Positions 14,417 through 23,953 of a stretch of DNA of 42,488 nucleotides are shown here, in pieces (position 1 is the stretch's first letter; each line of letters begins with the position of its first letter). The notes beneath the pieces are model-generated. The model saw nothing but the letters and a program-made list of their open reading frames with translations. It did no database searches and was not told where the DNA came from. Made by a program: the position numbers and the translations under genes. Origin of the DNA: Methanothrix sp. (GTDB taxonomy: Archaea; Halobacteriota; Methanosarcinia; Methanotrichales; Methanotrichaceae); NCBI GenBank assembly GCA_018052825.1, contig JAGPMN010000010.1, forward strand, positions 1-42,488. Direction: 5' to 3'.

Positions 14417-15355
14417 ATGATTCCAGAGTGGATGAAAGAGGTGGACGAGGGCCCATGCCGCTTCAAGGCGGTGCGAAAAGGCAAGAAGGGCTTCATTGGC
14501 AAGACCCTGGAGGGGATCTTCGGCTTTTTGGAGGAGGCGTTCGTATCCGAGAGCTACTCGAGCCGGCGGGGCCTTCTGCAGAGCCTGGACCCAAGGGTCA
14601 AGCTGGTCTGCATTCTGGCTGTGATATTCGCCACCAGCCTGGTAGGAGATCTGAGGGTATTGATCCTGGTCTATCTCCTGACCGTCGTCCTGGCTATTGC
14701 CAGCAAGATCGAAGCCTGGTTCTTCATTAAAAGGGTATGGCTCTTCATCCCCCTCTTTGCAGGCATCATCGCCATTCCCATGATATTCAATGTCTTCATA
14801 GCCGGCGATCCGCTCTACACCCTCGTCCACCTGGGGCCGGGAGCCCGCTTGGGGCCGCTCATCCTTCCGGAGAGCATTTACATCACCAGGCAGGGCACGC
14901 TCGCCGCGGCTATATTCACCATGCGCGTGTCGGCCTGCGTCTCAGCGGTGGTCCTGCTCTTCCTGACAACGCCCCAGCAGATCCTCTTCAAGTCCCTGCG
15001 CTCTGTGGGAGTTCCGCGGCTTTATGTCCTCACACTGCAGATGGCCTACCGATACATATTCCTGCTATTGGACCTCATCCGGGAGATGTACGTGGCCAGG
15101 AAGGCGCGCACTATCAGGTCTGCGGGCATGCGGGAGGAGCAGAAGTGGGTGGGAGGGCGCATAGGATATACGCTGGTCAGATCCCTCTCCATGAGCGAAA
15201 AGGTGCACATGGCCATGATATCGCGGGGCTTTAACGGAGAGGTTCATATCATGGAGGAGTTTCAGATGAAGGGGAGGGACTATCTGGCAGGAGCTTCGGC
15301 CCTGGGCATGGCCGTGCTGCTGGTGCTCCTCTCTCAAAATGCCGTCCGGATATGA
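14417..15355 (+). CDS. cbiQ: CbiQ transmembrane (T) component of Co/Ni ECF transporter
   Basis: A 312-residue T-component with 5-6 membrane helices and a cytoplasmic coupling region. The coupling motif is visible as MYVARKARTIRS (about 228-239) and LSMSEKVHMAMISRGFNGEV (about 257-276), both with the family Ala-Arg-Gly pattern that docks in the ATPase grooves. The N-terminal ~50 residues (EEAFVSESYSSRRGLLQSLDPR) are typical: DPRVKL starts the first helix. It follows cbiN by 6 nt and precedes cbiO by 19 nt. Confidence 0.92.
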   Translation: MIPEWMKEVDEGPCRFKAVRKGKKGFIGKTLEGIFGFLEEAFVSESYSSRRGLLQSLDPRVKLVCILAVIFATSLVGDLRVLILVYLLTVVLAIASKIEAWFFIKRVWLFIPLFAGIIAIPMIFNVFIAGDPLYTLVHLGPGARLGPLILPESIYITRQGTLAAAIFTMRVSACVSAVVLLFLTTPQQILFKSLRSVGVPRLYVLTLQMAYRYIFLLLDLIREMYVARKARTIRSAGMREEQKWVGGRIGYTLVRSLSMSEKVHMAMISRGFNGEVHIMEEFQMKGRDYLAGASALGMAVLLVLLSQNAVRI

Positions 15356-15374
15356 ATGACGAGCAGAGGCAATC

Positions 15375-16271
15375 GTGATGGAAACCATATTTGATCTGAG
15401 AAATGTATACTACTCCTATGTGGGAAAGATCGATGCCCTGAAGGATGTGACGCTCAATATAAAAAGGGGTGAGCAGGTGACCATCATTGGCTCCAATGGC
15501 AGCGGCAAATCCACACTGCTCGCCATCCTGGACGGTCTGGTCTATCCCACATCCGGTGAGTTCTATGCCTTTGGCAACTTGATCTGTGAAGATGTATTTG
15601 ACTCCATTGCCGACAATGAGTTTCGGTCCTACTTCAGAACCAAGGTGGGATTTGTGTTCCAGAACTCGGATGTGCAGCTCTTCTCCCCCACAGTCTATGA
15701 GGAGATTGCCTTCGGCCCAATGCAGCTTGGCCTGCCTCCTGCCCAGGTGCGAAGCCGGGTGGAGGAGGTCATGCACATGCTGGAGATTGGAAAGCTGCGG
15801 GACAGATCCCCCCACACCCTCTCCGGAGGCGAGAAGAAGAAGGTGTGCATCGCCACAGTCCTTGTCAACAACCCCGATATCCTCCTCCTGGATGAGCCCT
15901 CTGCCGGCCTGGACCCAAGGACGCAGCTATGGCTGATTGAGCTGCTTCAGGAGCTGGGGGAGGCAGGAAAGACTGTGATCACTGCCACTCACGACCTGGA
16001 GATAATAGATCAGATCAGCAGGAGAGCCATAGTCATGGGAGAGGACCACAGTGTCAAAACGGACGGATACGCCGAGGCTGTGCTCAGCGACTACGAGCTT
16101 CTCCTCTCATCCAACCTGGTGCATGAGCACACCCACCTGCACGGCAAGCTGGTGCACGAGCACCTGCATGTGCACGGCCACGCCCATGAGAAGCATGAAC
16201 ATGATGAAAACGAAGCTCATGAGCATATCATCTCACATAGCCATCATCATGAATCCGGCCGGCAGAAATGA
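15375..16271 (+). CDS. cbiO: CbiO ATPase of Co/Ni ECF transporter with His-rich C-terminal tail
   Basis: A 298-residue ABC ATPase: Walker A GSNGSGKST (about 39-47), Q-loop VFQNSDVQLFSPTV (about 93-106), signature LSGGEKKK (about 144-151), Walker B ILLLDEPSAGLDP (about 167-179) and switch His in TATHDLE. After the ATPase domain (about 240 residues) comes a tail of roughly 50 residues with 18 His, including two near-repeats VHEHTHLHGK and VHEHLHVHGH, then HSHHHE. CbiO proteins usually end without such a tail. It probably buffers or senses Ni/Co at the inner face. Last gene of the cbiMNQO unit. Confidence 0.93.
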   Translation: MMETIFDLRNVYYSYVGKIDALKDVTLNIKRGEQVTIIGSNGSGKSTLLAILDGLVYPTSGEFYAFGNLICEDVFDSIADNEFRSYFRTKVGFVFQNSDVQLFSPTVYEEIAFGPMQLGLPPAQVRSRVEEVMHMLEIGKLRDRSPHTLSGGEKKKVCIATVLVNNPDILLLDEPSAGLDPRTQLWLIELLQELGEAGKTVITATHDLEIIDQISRRAIVMGEDHSVKTDGYAEAVLSDYELLLSSNLVHEHTHLHGKLVHEHLHVHGHAHEKHEHDENEAHEHIISHSHHHESGRQK

Positions 16272-16355
16272 GATCTGGCCTGTCTGCAGCGGTGTCGCAG
16301 ACTCTCTCTGCCAAACCGCAAAGATAATGTCTCAGATTGATATAATCGACAGAGC

Positions 16356-17456
16356 ATGCCCATCAGGCTTCGCATCGCCACATTCAATCTCATGAGCCTG
16401 GACGACCGGAAGGACCGGCTGCCCAGCCTGGAGGACCGAATACCTGTCCTCCGCCCCCAGCTCGTGCGCCTGGACGCAGATGTCCTCTGCCTGCAAGAGA
16501 TCTGCGGCCAGCGCGACCGGGGCAGGAAGAGGCGTCTGGAGGCCATGAACCGCCTCCTCGAGTGCACACCCTACGAGGGCTACAAGAGGGTCAACACAAT
16601 CGATCCCAATACAAGAGAGGTCTTCGATCACCACAATCTGGTCATACTCAGCAGATACGACATAGTGCAGAATAACCAGTATCTGCATGAGTATGCCCCC
16701 TCCCCGCGCTACAAGAAGGTCACAGCAATTCCTGAGGAGGTCGAGGCCAGGGAGATCTCCTGGGAGAGGCCCATTCTCCATGCCAGAATTCGCCTTCCCA
16801 ACAACATGATAGTAGATGTCATCAACCTGCACCTCAAGAGCAGACGGCCCACCAGCATACAGGGGCATAAACTGGATGAGAGGACCTGGAAGACTGCCTC
16901 CGGATGGGCGGAGGGGGTATTCATATCGTCCATGAAGAGGATCGGCCAGGCCCTGGAGACGAGGATTCTCATAGACCAGCTCTTCGAGAGGGACCCCTGC
17001 GCCCTCATCGCCGTCTGCGGAGACTTCAATGAGGAGTTCGATGAGGTGGCAATCGAGGCCATACGGGGCGACGTGGAGAATACCGGAAACATGGACCTCT
17101 CCATGAGGGTCATGGTGCCCACGGAGAGAAACATCCCGGAGCCGGCCCGCTACTCACTGCTTCACAACGGCAGGGGCAAGATGCTCGACCACATCCTGGT
17201 CTCCCGCACCATGCTGGCATACTTCAAGGGCTCAGAGGTGCACAATGAGCTGCTGCACGACGAGTCCATAGTCTTCGCACCCAAGATATTCTATCCCGAA
17301 TCAGACCACGCGCCTGTGATCGCCCGCTTCGAGATGCCTGACATAAAGGTCAAGTGGCCCACAGAGCCGGGGGAGGGCGAGCAGGCAGAGGGAGAGACCC
17401 CCGGGGACGGGAAGAGATACCAGTGCATCAAGAGCGGAAAGGGCAAGTGCAGATAA
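16356..17456 (+). CDS. endonuclease/exonuclease/phosphatase (EEP) family protein
   Basis: A 366-residue EEP/DNase I-like protein. Catalytic elements in order: ATFNLMSL (about 8-15, Asn), CLQEICG (about 45-51, Glu), VINLHLKSRRPT (about 151-162), VCGDFNEEFDEVA (about 218-230, Asp and Asn) and YPESDHAPVIARF (about 312-324, catalytic Asp-His pair). All metal-binding and catalytic residues appear present. The substrate could be DNA (exonuclease III-like), an inositol- or nucleotide-phosphate, or a sphingolipid-like ester. No signal peptide. The C-terminal ~40 residues are Glu/Gly/Lys-rich and probably disordered. It stands alone between the cbi operon and convergent argB, whose stop is 3 nt away. 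Confidence 0.85.
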   Translation: MPIRLRIATFNLMSLDDRKDRLPSLEDRIPVLRPQLVRLDADVLCLQEICGQRDRGRKRRLEAMNRLLECTPYEGYKRVNTIDPNTREVFDHHNLVILSRYDIVQNNQYLHEYAPSPRYKKVTAIPEEVEAREISWERPILHARIRLPNNMIVDVINLHLKSRRPTSIQGHKLDERTWKTASGWAEGVFISSMKRIGQALETRILIDQLFERDPCALIAVCGDFNEEFDEVAIEAIRGDVENTGNMDLSMRVMVPTERNIPEPARYSLLHNGRGKMLDHILVSRTMLAYFKGSEVHNELLHDESIVFAPKIFYPESDHAPVIARFEMPDIKVKWPTEPGEGEQAEGETPGDGKRYQCIKSGKGKCR

Positions 17457-17459
17457 TTT

Positions 17460-18335
17460 TCAGCTCCTGCTGATCATCGTTCCCACGCCCTCCTGCGTGA
17501 GCAGCTCCAGCAGTATGGCGTGATGCTTTCTGCCGTCGATGATGTGCGCTTTCTCCACTCCGCCCCGCACCACGCGCACGCAGGCCTCCACCTTTGGGAT
17601 CATACCGCCACTGATGACGCCCTCTGCCACCAGCCGGTCGAAGTCGGAAGCGCGAAACTCGGAGATGACGCTTGACGGATCGTCGGGCTTCAGCCGCACG
17701 CCCTCTACATCGGTGATGGAGAAGAACTTCTTGGCACGCATGGCCACGGCCACTGCTCCTGCCACTGTATCTGCGTTGACATTGAGGTTGTTGCCCTCGT
17801 CGTCGGCAGCTATCGGCGATATCACTGGAATGTAACCCTTGCCTGCCATGATCATCAGGATCTCCGGGTCAACCCTGTCCACATCTCCCACAAATCCCAG
17901 GTCCACGGGCTGCATGCCCTCCATCTTCAGAGGAGCCTTCTTTCTGGCCTTCAGGAACATGCCGTCCTGGCCGGAGAGGCCGATGCCCTTGCCTCCGTAC
18001 TTGCCTATGAGATTGACCAGCTCCGCATTGATGCTGCCGAGAAGGACCATGCGGGCAATCCCCAGTGTCTCCCTGTCCGTCACACGCAGGCCTCCCACGA
18101 ACTCGGCCTTCTTGCCGAACTTCTCCATGGCCCGGGAGATCTCCGGCCCGCCGCCGTGCACAATGATGGGGTGAATGCCGATATAGCGCAGAAGCACCAC
18201 ATCCTGAACGAAGTCCTCCAGCACTGTGCGGTCGGACATGGTCGAGCCGCCTATCTTGAAGACCATTATCGAATCATAGAACTCGCGAATGAAAGGCAGA
18301 GCCTCAATTAGCACCTGTTCTCTTTTAACTGTCAC
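17460..18335 (-). CDS. argB: acetylglutamate kinase
   Basis: Phosphorylates N-acetylglutamate in arginine biosynthesis. From GTG 18335 the product is 291 residues, the normal length: VKREQVLIEALPFIREFYDS at the start, the phosphate-binding MVFKIGGSTMSD (about 24-35), IIVHGGGPEISRAM (about 58-71) and the C-terminal GGMIPKVEACVRVVRGGVEKAHIIDGRK, given here in part as GGMIPKVEAC and KAHIIDGR. The open frame extends to ATG 18401, but GTG 18335 fits homologues, has AAGGGG upstream, and a TATA-like GTTTTATGATAA (about 18357-18368) lies some 25 nt before it. No other arg genes are in the window. Confidence 0.93.
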   Translation of the reverse strand: MTVKREQVLIEALPFIREFYDSIMVFKIGGSTMSDRTVLEDFVQDVVLLRYIGIHPIIVHGGGPEISRAMEKFGKKAEFVGGLRVTDRETLGIARMVLLGSINAELVNLIGKYGGKGIGLSGQDGMFLKARKKAPLKMEGMQPVDLGFVGDVDRVDPEILMIMAGKGYIPVISPIAADDEGNNLNVNADTVAGAVAVAMRAKKFFSITDVEGVRLKPDDPSSVISEFRASDFDRLVAEGVISGGMIPKVEACVRVVRGGVEKAHIIDGRKHHAILLELLTQEGVGTMISRS

Positions 18336-18401
18336 TTCACATACCCCTTGGCTATTATCATAAAACCTGTCTGTTCTCAGATCATCTGGCTGGTGCATCA
18401 T

Positions 18402-18621
18402 ATCTCAGGTGGTTATTATCTTTTCTTCTCATGCAGTCCCCGAATATCTCCTCGGCTCATAACGGCCTGCACGTAGTCTGCCGTCTCAGTCAGTTAACGC
18501 GTTCCAGACTGCTTGAAGTCCAGACCGGCTATGCCTGTGGAGTGGGAGTGAAGTCTGTAATTCAGAGACAGCTTATGGGCTTAACCGATGACCGATGTGA
18601 ACACATACAAAGAAAAATTTT
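18402..18621. terminator. fpo operon 3' end and argB upstream gap
   Basis: No gene is seen in this 220-bp gap. Directly after the fpoN stop the minus strand reads AAAATTTTTCTTTG (about 18608-18621), a T-rich tract of the kind that terminates archaeal transcription. The other end provides the upstream region of argB. Confidence 0.45.
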
Positions 18622-20115
18622 TTAAGGCAGCAGAACTGCTGCTGCCTGTCCTGCCCACTCGATGAAACCATCCGGGAAGACGCCAATCCAGACCACCGCC
18701 AGCGTGGTGATGGCCAGGGCGGCGACGTATCCCCTCCGCTCCGGCATCTTGGGGCCGGCCGGGTCCTTGAGGTACATGTAGCTGATGATCCTCAGGTAGT
18801 ACACCAGCGACAGGGCGCTGTTCAGAATGGCAATTATTGCAAGCCATGCGAGGCCGGAGTAAATGGCCGAGCTGAACAGCACGAACTTGCCGATGTATCC
18901 TGCTGTCGGAGGTATGCCCGCCAGCGCAAACATGAAGATTAGCATGCAGAACGCAGTGATGGGCGCCCTCTTTGCGAGGCCAGCATAATTGGAGATATCA
19001 TCTGGATCATTCTGGCCGGACCCGGATACCATGCCTGCCACCTGAGCCGATCCGATGAATGCCCCCGTCTTCATGAGGGCGTGGCCGAGGATCAGCAGCA
19101 GAGCTCCGGCGATTCCCAGCTGATCCGCCGGCCACATGCCCATATTGAAGACATTGACCGGAGAGGATCCGTAGGCCGCTCCCACCACAACCAGGCCGAT
19201 GGATATGTAGCCGGCCTGGGCCACTGATGAGTATGCCAGTATGCGCCGCACATTGTCCTGCCAGCAGGCGGCCAGGTTGCCAAGGGTCATGGTCACTGCC
19301 GCCAGTACGGCGAAGGCGATGTACCAGTCCAGGCGCAGGGCCACCAGGGCTACTAGCAGCACTCTGAATGCTGCAGCAAAGCCCATCTTCTTGGAGCCGG
19401 CAGCGAGCAGGGCGCTGACCAGTGTTGGTGCTCCCTCGTAGGTATCAGGAGCCCACATGTGGAAGGGCACCAGTGCCATCTTGAAGGCGAATCCTACGAT
19501 CACAAAGAGCAGGGCCACCACAGTCGCCGGGCCGAAGTCCGCCAGGGATGCTGCTGCGATGTCCGCCAGCCTGGTAGAGCCCGTCATGCCATAGAATAGC
19601 GAGAAGCCAAAGAGCATCAGAGCGGACGCGACCGACCCGAAGATGAAGTACTTCATGGCCGCTTCCAGGTTCTTTTTGGTCTTATCAAACGCCGCCATGG
19701 CATATGTGGAGAGGCTGGCCAGCTCAAAGCCCACAAAGAGGGTGACGATGTCAATTGAGCTGGATACGACCATCATGCCCACGGTTGCGAGGAGCAGCAG
19801 AGCGTAGTACTCGTCAGCACCCTTTCCCGTGTACTTGGAGAGGGAGGCAATTACCACCAGCATCGACACGATCAGGAAGACGGCCTTGAAGAACTGAGAG
19901 AACGCGTCTACAGATATAGTGTCGAAGAAGAACAGCGCAGGCTTGGCTGTCAGATTTGAGGCGACCAAGGCCAGGGCTGCCACTATGCCGCCGAGGCTCA
20001 GGTATCCCATGAGCTTGCCGCTATCTTTCATCAGCGATCCAAGCAGCACAATCAGCACAGCCATAAGGGTGAGAAGGCCTTCTCCCCAGAGGGGCATGTA
20101 ATGAGCGAAATCCAC
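18622..20115 (-). CDS. fpoN: F420H2 dehydrogenase subunit FpoN (NuoN-like)
   Basis: One of three antiporter-like proton-pumping subunits of the membrane arm. 497 residues, about 14 membrane helices. Conserved functional positions: ASLSTYAMAAFDKTKKNLEA (about 132-151; Glu/Lys pair region), FKMALVPFHMWAPDTYEGAP (about 215-234, Lys and the broken-helix TM7), LAYSSVAQAGYISIG (about 299-313) and HALMKTGAFI (about 345-354). Last gene of the operon; the GTG start at 20115 is 1 nt after the fpoM stop, with GGGTGAT upstream. ATG 20097 is an alternative. No fpoO follows. Confidence 0.95.
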   Translation of the reverse strand: MDFAHYMPLWGEGLLTLMAVLIVLLGSLMKDSGKLMGYLSLGGIVAALALVASNLTAKPALFFFDTISVDAFSQFFKAVFLIVSMLVVIASLSKYTGKGADEYYALLLLATVGMMVVSSSIDIVTLFVGFELASLSTYAMAAFDKTKKNLEAAMKYFIFGSVASALMLFGFSLFYGMTGSTRLADIAAASLADFGPATVVALLFVIVGFAFKMALVPFHMWAPDTYEGAPTLVSALLAAGSKKMGFAAAFRVLLVALVALRLDWYIAFAVLAAVTMTLGNLAACWQDNVRRILAYSSVAQAGYISIGLVVVGAAYGSSPVNVFNMGMWPADQLGIAGALLLILGHALMKTGAFIGSAQVAGMVSGSGQNDPDDISNYAGLAKRAPITAFCMLIFMFALAGIPPTAGYIGKFVLFSSAIYSGLAWLAIIAILNSALSLVYYLRIISYMYLKDPAGPKMPERRGYVAALAITTLAVVWIGVFPDGFIEWAGQAAAVLLP

Positions 20116-20116
20116 T

Positions 20117-21619
20117 TCAAATCACCCCCATCTGGGAGAGGGTCATCACAGGCTCCATGACCTGTGTAGCTGCAGTTCCCATCATATCGGTTATCAGCCC
20201 CGGCTGCAGGCCGAAGATCAATGAGAGAACTATGATCATAGCCATGGAAAACAGCTCGTAGGCATGTGGGTCGTGAACATTGACATACTTCTTCAATATC
20301 GGCCCGAACATGGTCTTCTGCATGGCCCAGAGATGATATGCAGCAGTGGTTGCCACGCTCAGTAAGACCACAATCATGGTGTAAGCTGGCAGAGTTGCAT
20401 AAGATCCTGTCAGGATCATGAACTCGCCCACGAAGCCGCTCATGCCCGGCAGTCCCAGAGAGGCCATGAATCCGGCCATCATCAGGACGGCAAACTTGGG
20501 CATGCGGTCGGCCAATCCGCCCAGGTCGGCGATGATCCTTGTCCCTGCAACGTGCTGGATGGTTCCGGCGGACATGAACAGGACGCAGGTGATGATCCCG
20601 TGCGAGAACTGCTGGAACATGGCTCCGGTAACAGACATCCAGGTGAAGGCGACGGCTCCCAGGGTCACAAAGCCCATATGGCTGACTGACGAATAGGCCA
20701 CCAGCTTCTTGATGTCCTTCTGCGCGAGGGCCAGGAAGGCTCCGTAGACTATGGAGAGAACTGCGATTATGGCGAGGATGGGCACAAATACCTTGTCCAC
20801 GCTGGGCAGCATGGGCATGATGATCCGAAACAGGCCGTATCCGCCCATCTTGAGCAGCAGGGCTGCCAGAACCACCGAGCCGGCTGTGGGTGCCTCGACG
20901 TGAGCATCAGGCAGCCAGGTATGGAAGGGAAAGGCCGGCATCTTGACCAGGAATCCGAAGAGCAGCCCTGCGAAGATGATATTGAGCAGTCCCGTCGGAA
21001 ATATGGTCTTGTCGGCTGTGGCTGCGAGAAGCGTCAGCATATCGAATGTCCTGCCGCCTTCCGGAGTTACGTAGGTGAAGTACATGGCGAAGATGGACAG
21101 CAGCATCACAAGGCTTGCCACGTGGGTGTAGATGAAGAACTTGATTGCTGCATAGTCCTTCCTCGGCCCGCCCCACGACCCTATCAGGAAGTACATGGGG
21201 ATCAGCACTACCTCCCAGAAGATGTAGAAGAGGAAGAAGTCCAGAGATGAGAAGACTCCCAGCACGCCCACTTCGTTCAGGAGAAGCAGGCCGAAGTACT
21301 GATTGGGCCTGTTCGTCTCCCCCCAGGAGTAGATTATCACCAGTATGGACACTATCGTGGAGAGAAGCACCAGGGGAAATCCTATGCCATCGACGCCTAC
21401 AGTATACTTGACGCCGAGAGAGGGAACCCAGTCATAACTCTCCACGAACTGCATTATCTTCGATGTCTTGTCGAACTCCATGTACATTTGCAGGGATAGG
21501 ACCAGAGGTATCAGCGAGGCTATGAGGGCCACGAACTTGGCCTTTGTCCCCGCAAAGAATGACACCACTGCACCCAGGAGCGGGACCGCGATCATCAAAG
21601 ATATGGCGTTTGAGATCAT
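20117..21619 (-). CDS. fpoM: F420H2 dehydrogenase subunit FpoM (NuoM-like)
   Basis: 500 residues, antiporter-like proton channel of the membrane arm. Characteristic segments: FLFYIFWEVVLIPMYFLIGSW in part (IFWEVVLIPMYFLIG, about 133-147, with the essential Glu), VKMPAFPFHTWLPDAHVEAP (about 228-247), LVAYSSVSHMGFVTLG (about 309-324) and QQFSHGIITC (about 338-347). The frame begins ATG 21619 and overlaps the fpoL stop as ATGA, giving coupled translation. About 14 helices predicted. Typical NuoM length. Confidence 0.96.
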   Translation of the reverse strand: MISNAISLMIAVPLLGAVVSFFAGTKAKFVALIASLIPLVLSLQMYMEFDKTSKIMQFVESYDWVPSLGVKYTVGVDGIGFPLVLLSTIVSILVIIYSWGETNRPNQYFGLLLLNEVGVLGVFSSLDFFLFYIFWEVVLIPMYFLIGSWGGPRKDYAAIKFFIYTHVASLVMLLSIFAMYFTYVTPEGGRTFDMLTLLAATADKTIFPTGLLNIIFAGLLFGFLVKMPAFPFHTWLPDAHVEAPTAGSVVLAALLLKMGGYGLFRIIMPMLPSVDKVFVPILAIIAVLSIVYGAFLALAQKDIKKLVAYSSVSHMGFVTLGAVAFTWMSVTGAMFQQFSHGIITCVLFMSAGTIQHVAGTRIIADLGGLADRMPKFAVLMMAGFMASLGLPGMSGFVGEFMILTGSYATLPAYTMIVVLLSVATTAAYHLWAMQKTMFGPILKKYVNVHDPHAYELFSMAMIIVLSLIFGLQPGLITDMMGTAATQVMEPVMTLSQMGVI

Positions 21620-23610
21620 ATCAGACCCACCCCCTTACCCAGATAAATCACAACCACCAGGACCACAACTCCCAGCATAAGCGCGGCAACGTAGTTTTGT
21701 ACGATGCCTGTCTGAACCTTTCTCACATGCCCTGCGAAGCCAAGGACCCATGCAGAGAGCCAGTTAAGCCAGCCGTCCACCACCTTGATGTCGATCACAT
21801 TGCAGATCAGAGACGTGCCGTAGACCACCCCCTCTGCAAACCAGCCGGTCAGGATCTCATGCTGGTAGTAGCCCTTTAGCAGCATCCTTCTGATGGGATC
21901 CTTTTCGCTGGTGACCTGGCTTGGGTCGAATCTCTTGACTTTGTCCCAGTAGAACAGGGCTGCGATGAGAATTCCGCCCAGGGCGATTATGATTGGCAGT
22001 ATCTGTATGTACCAGGGCTCACCACCTTCAGCTCCTTCGCCTTCGGCTGCGGCTTCGGCTTCATGCCCGCCCTCGACTGCAATATGCCCGCCGATGGGGG
22101 CCAGTTCAGCGAAGTCTACTCCATAATGATCGAAATTGGTGCCAAGGTAATCATAGAAGTCGCTCTGAGCAACAAAGCCAAAGCCAAAGGCAAATACGGC
22201 TAAAATCACCAGCGGCCCGACCATGATCATGGGCGACTCATGCTTTCCATAGTCCGACCTCTCCTTGCCTGTAAATACGCAGAACCACATCCTGAAGGTG
22301 TATATCGCCGTCAGGACTGCAGCCAGCACCAGGAATATGTAGGGCAGGAAGTTGATCATCGTGCCGTACTCATAGGCTATTACTATGATCTCATCCTTGG
22401 AGAAGAATCCCGTGAATAAGGGGAAGCCAGCCAGGGATAGTGAGCCTATGAGCATTGTGTACATGGTCCACTTCATGTACCTGCCCACGCCTCCCATCTC
22501 CCGCATGTCGTTGGTGTTGACTGCGTGAATGACCGATCCGGCGCAGAGGAAGAGCAGAGCCTTGAAGAAGGAGTGGCCGATGAGGTGGAAGATTGACACT
22601 CCCACCGCAAAGGCTCCCACGGCCGCACCCACTCCCAGGCCGGCCATCATGAAGCCGAGCTGAGAGACTGTGGAGAAGGCGAGAACTCTTTTGATATCAA
22701 AGGCCGTAAGGCCCATGGTGGCGGCAAAGAGAGCTGTAAATGCACCCACCGCCGCTACTGCCGCGAGGCCGTAGGGCGCGGCGTAGAAGAGCGGGAACAT
22801 CCTGGCCACCAGGTAGACACCGGCTGTAACCATGGTCGCAGCATGGATCATGGCTGAGACTGTGGTCGGGCCTTCCATGGCATCGGGAAGCCACACATGC
22901 AGGGGGAACTGGCCTGATTTGCCCACTGCGCCGCCCAGGAGTCCCAGGGCGATGAGGGTCAGTTGATCAGCCGGGATCTCGGCCAGATGGGCGTAGATCA
23001 CCGGGAACTGCAAGAGGTACTCGCCCGGCTTGAGGGCTAGATTCAGGCTGGCCAGATTGTTGTAGAGCAGAATTATTCCGGCCAGGAAGAGGACGTCGCC
23101 CACGCGCGTCGTCAGAAATGCCTTCTTTGCGGCAGCCGCCGCAGAGGGCTTTCTGTACCAAAACCCGATCAACAGATACGAGCACAGCCCCACCAGCTCC
23201 CAGAATATGAAGAGCTGAAGCAGGTTATCGGCATAGACCAGTCCCAGCATTGCGGCAGTGAAAAGTGCCGCCTCTGCGAAGTACCTGGCAGCACCGGGGT
23301 CTCCGTTCATGTATCCGTTGGCGTAGAGATGGATGAGCGTGCACACGAATGTGACCATGAGCAGCATCACCAGTGCCAGCGGATCTATCAGAATCCCTAC
23401 GTTGAAGTTGGCAAACCAGGGCATGGACTGATGTACGATCTTATCCGGGTACATCTCGGAGAATATACCAAGAGATAGTATCAGTCCGCCAAACGTCGCC
23501 AGCACGGTAAGGAAGCCCCCGCCCCTGGGCAGATGCCAGCCTATAAAGAGGCACAGCAGGAATGCCAGCACGGGAAGCGCCACAATCAGATAAGCATAAT
23601 CGGCATACAT
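21616..23610 (-). CDS. fpoL: F420H2 dehydrogenase subunit FpoL (NuoL-like)
   Basis: 664 residues, the largest antiporter-like subunit, with the C-terminal lateral helix that links the proton channels. Family segments: FIFWELVGLCSYLLIGFWY (about 128-146), KSGQFPLHVWLPDAMEGPTT (about 231-250), LAFSTVSQLGFMMAGLG (about 309-325) and HSFFKALLFL (about 346-355). Between the 14th helix region and the last helices is an unusual acidic Gly/Glu/Ala segment (about 525-555: GGHEAEAAAEGEGAEGGE). The start ATG 23610 has AGGTGG 7 nt upstream, inside the end of fpoK; an upstream GTG at 23619 is less likely. Confidence 0.96.
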   Translation of the reverse strand: MYADYAYLIVALPVLAFLLCLFIGWHLPRGGGFLTVLATFGGLILSLGIFSEMYPDKIVHQSMPWFANFNVGILIDPLALVMLLMVTFVCTLIHLYANGYMNGDPGAARYFAEAALFTAAMLGLVYADNLLQLFIFWELVGLCSYLLIGFWYRKPSAAAAAKKAFLTTRVGDVLFLAGIILLYNNLASLNLALKPGEYLLQFPVIYAHLAEIPADQLTLIALGLLGGAVGKSGQFPLHVWLPDAMEGPTTVSAMIHAATMVTAGVYLVARMFPLFYAAPYGLAAVAAVGAFTALFAATMGLTAFDIKRVLAFSTVSQLGFMMAGLGVGAAVGAFAVGVSIFHLIGHSFFKALLFLCAGSVIHAVNTNDMREMGGVGRYMKWTMYTMLIGSLSLAGFPLFTGFFSKDEIIVIAYEYGTMINFLPYIFLVLAAVLTAIYTFRMWFCVFTGKERSDYGKHESPMIMVGPLVILAVFAFGFGFVAQSDFYDYLGTNFDHYGVDFAELAPIGGHIAVEGGHEAEAAAEGEGAEGGEPWYIQILPIIIALGGILIAALFYWDKVKRFDPSQVTSEKDPIRRMLLKGYYQHEILTGWFAEGVVYGTSLICNVIDIKVVDGWLNWLSAWVLGFAGHVRKVQTGIVQNYVAALMLGVVVLVVVIYLGKGVGLI

Positions 23611-23612
23611 CC

Positions 23613-23915
23613 TTACCACCTCATGGCGTTGATATTGTCAACGTCGATAGTTCCATACAGCCTGTACAGAGCAATCAGTATAGCGAATCCGACGCCCGCT
23701 TCAGCCGCTGCCAGCGCAATGGAGAACAGGGCAAAGACCTGGCCGTTCACATTGGGCTGCTGGGCTGAGAATGCGACGAGATTGATGTTGGCGGAATTGA
23801 GCAGTAGCTCGATGCACATCATCAGCTTGATACCGTTCTTTTGAGTGACGAGGCCGTACAAGCCGATGGTGAACATCGTGGATGCCAACAGTATGCTAAG
23901 CTCCACCGGTATCAT
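23613..23915 (-). CDS. fpoK: F420H2 dehydrogenase subunit FpoK (NuoK-like)
   Basis: 100 residues with three membrane helices, the standard NuoK size. The two conserved membrane Glu residues are visible: in MCIELLLNSANINLVAFS (about 33-50) and in AAAEAGVGFAILIALYR (about 68-84). These form part of the proton path (E-channel and first antiporter link). The gene ends 2 nt before the fpoL start, so the fpoL ribosome binding site overlaps its last codons. Confidence 0.95.
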   Translation of the reverse strand: MIPVELSILLASTMFTIGLYGLVTQKNGIKLMMCIELLLNSANINLVAFSAQQPNVNGQVFALFSIALAAAEAGVGFAILIALYRLYGTIDVDNINAMRW

Positions 23916-23953
23916 CGGTAAATTTCCCTCCTTGTCATCTTTTGTCGCCCTCC

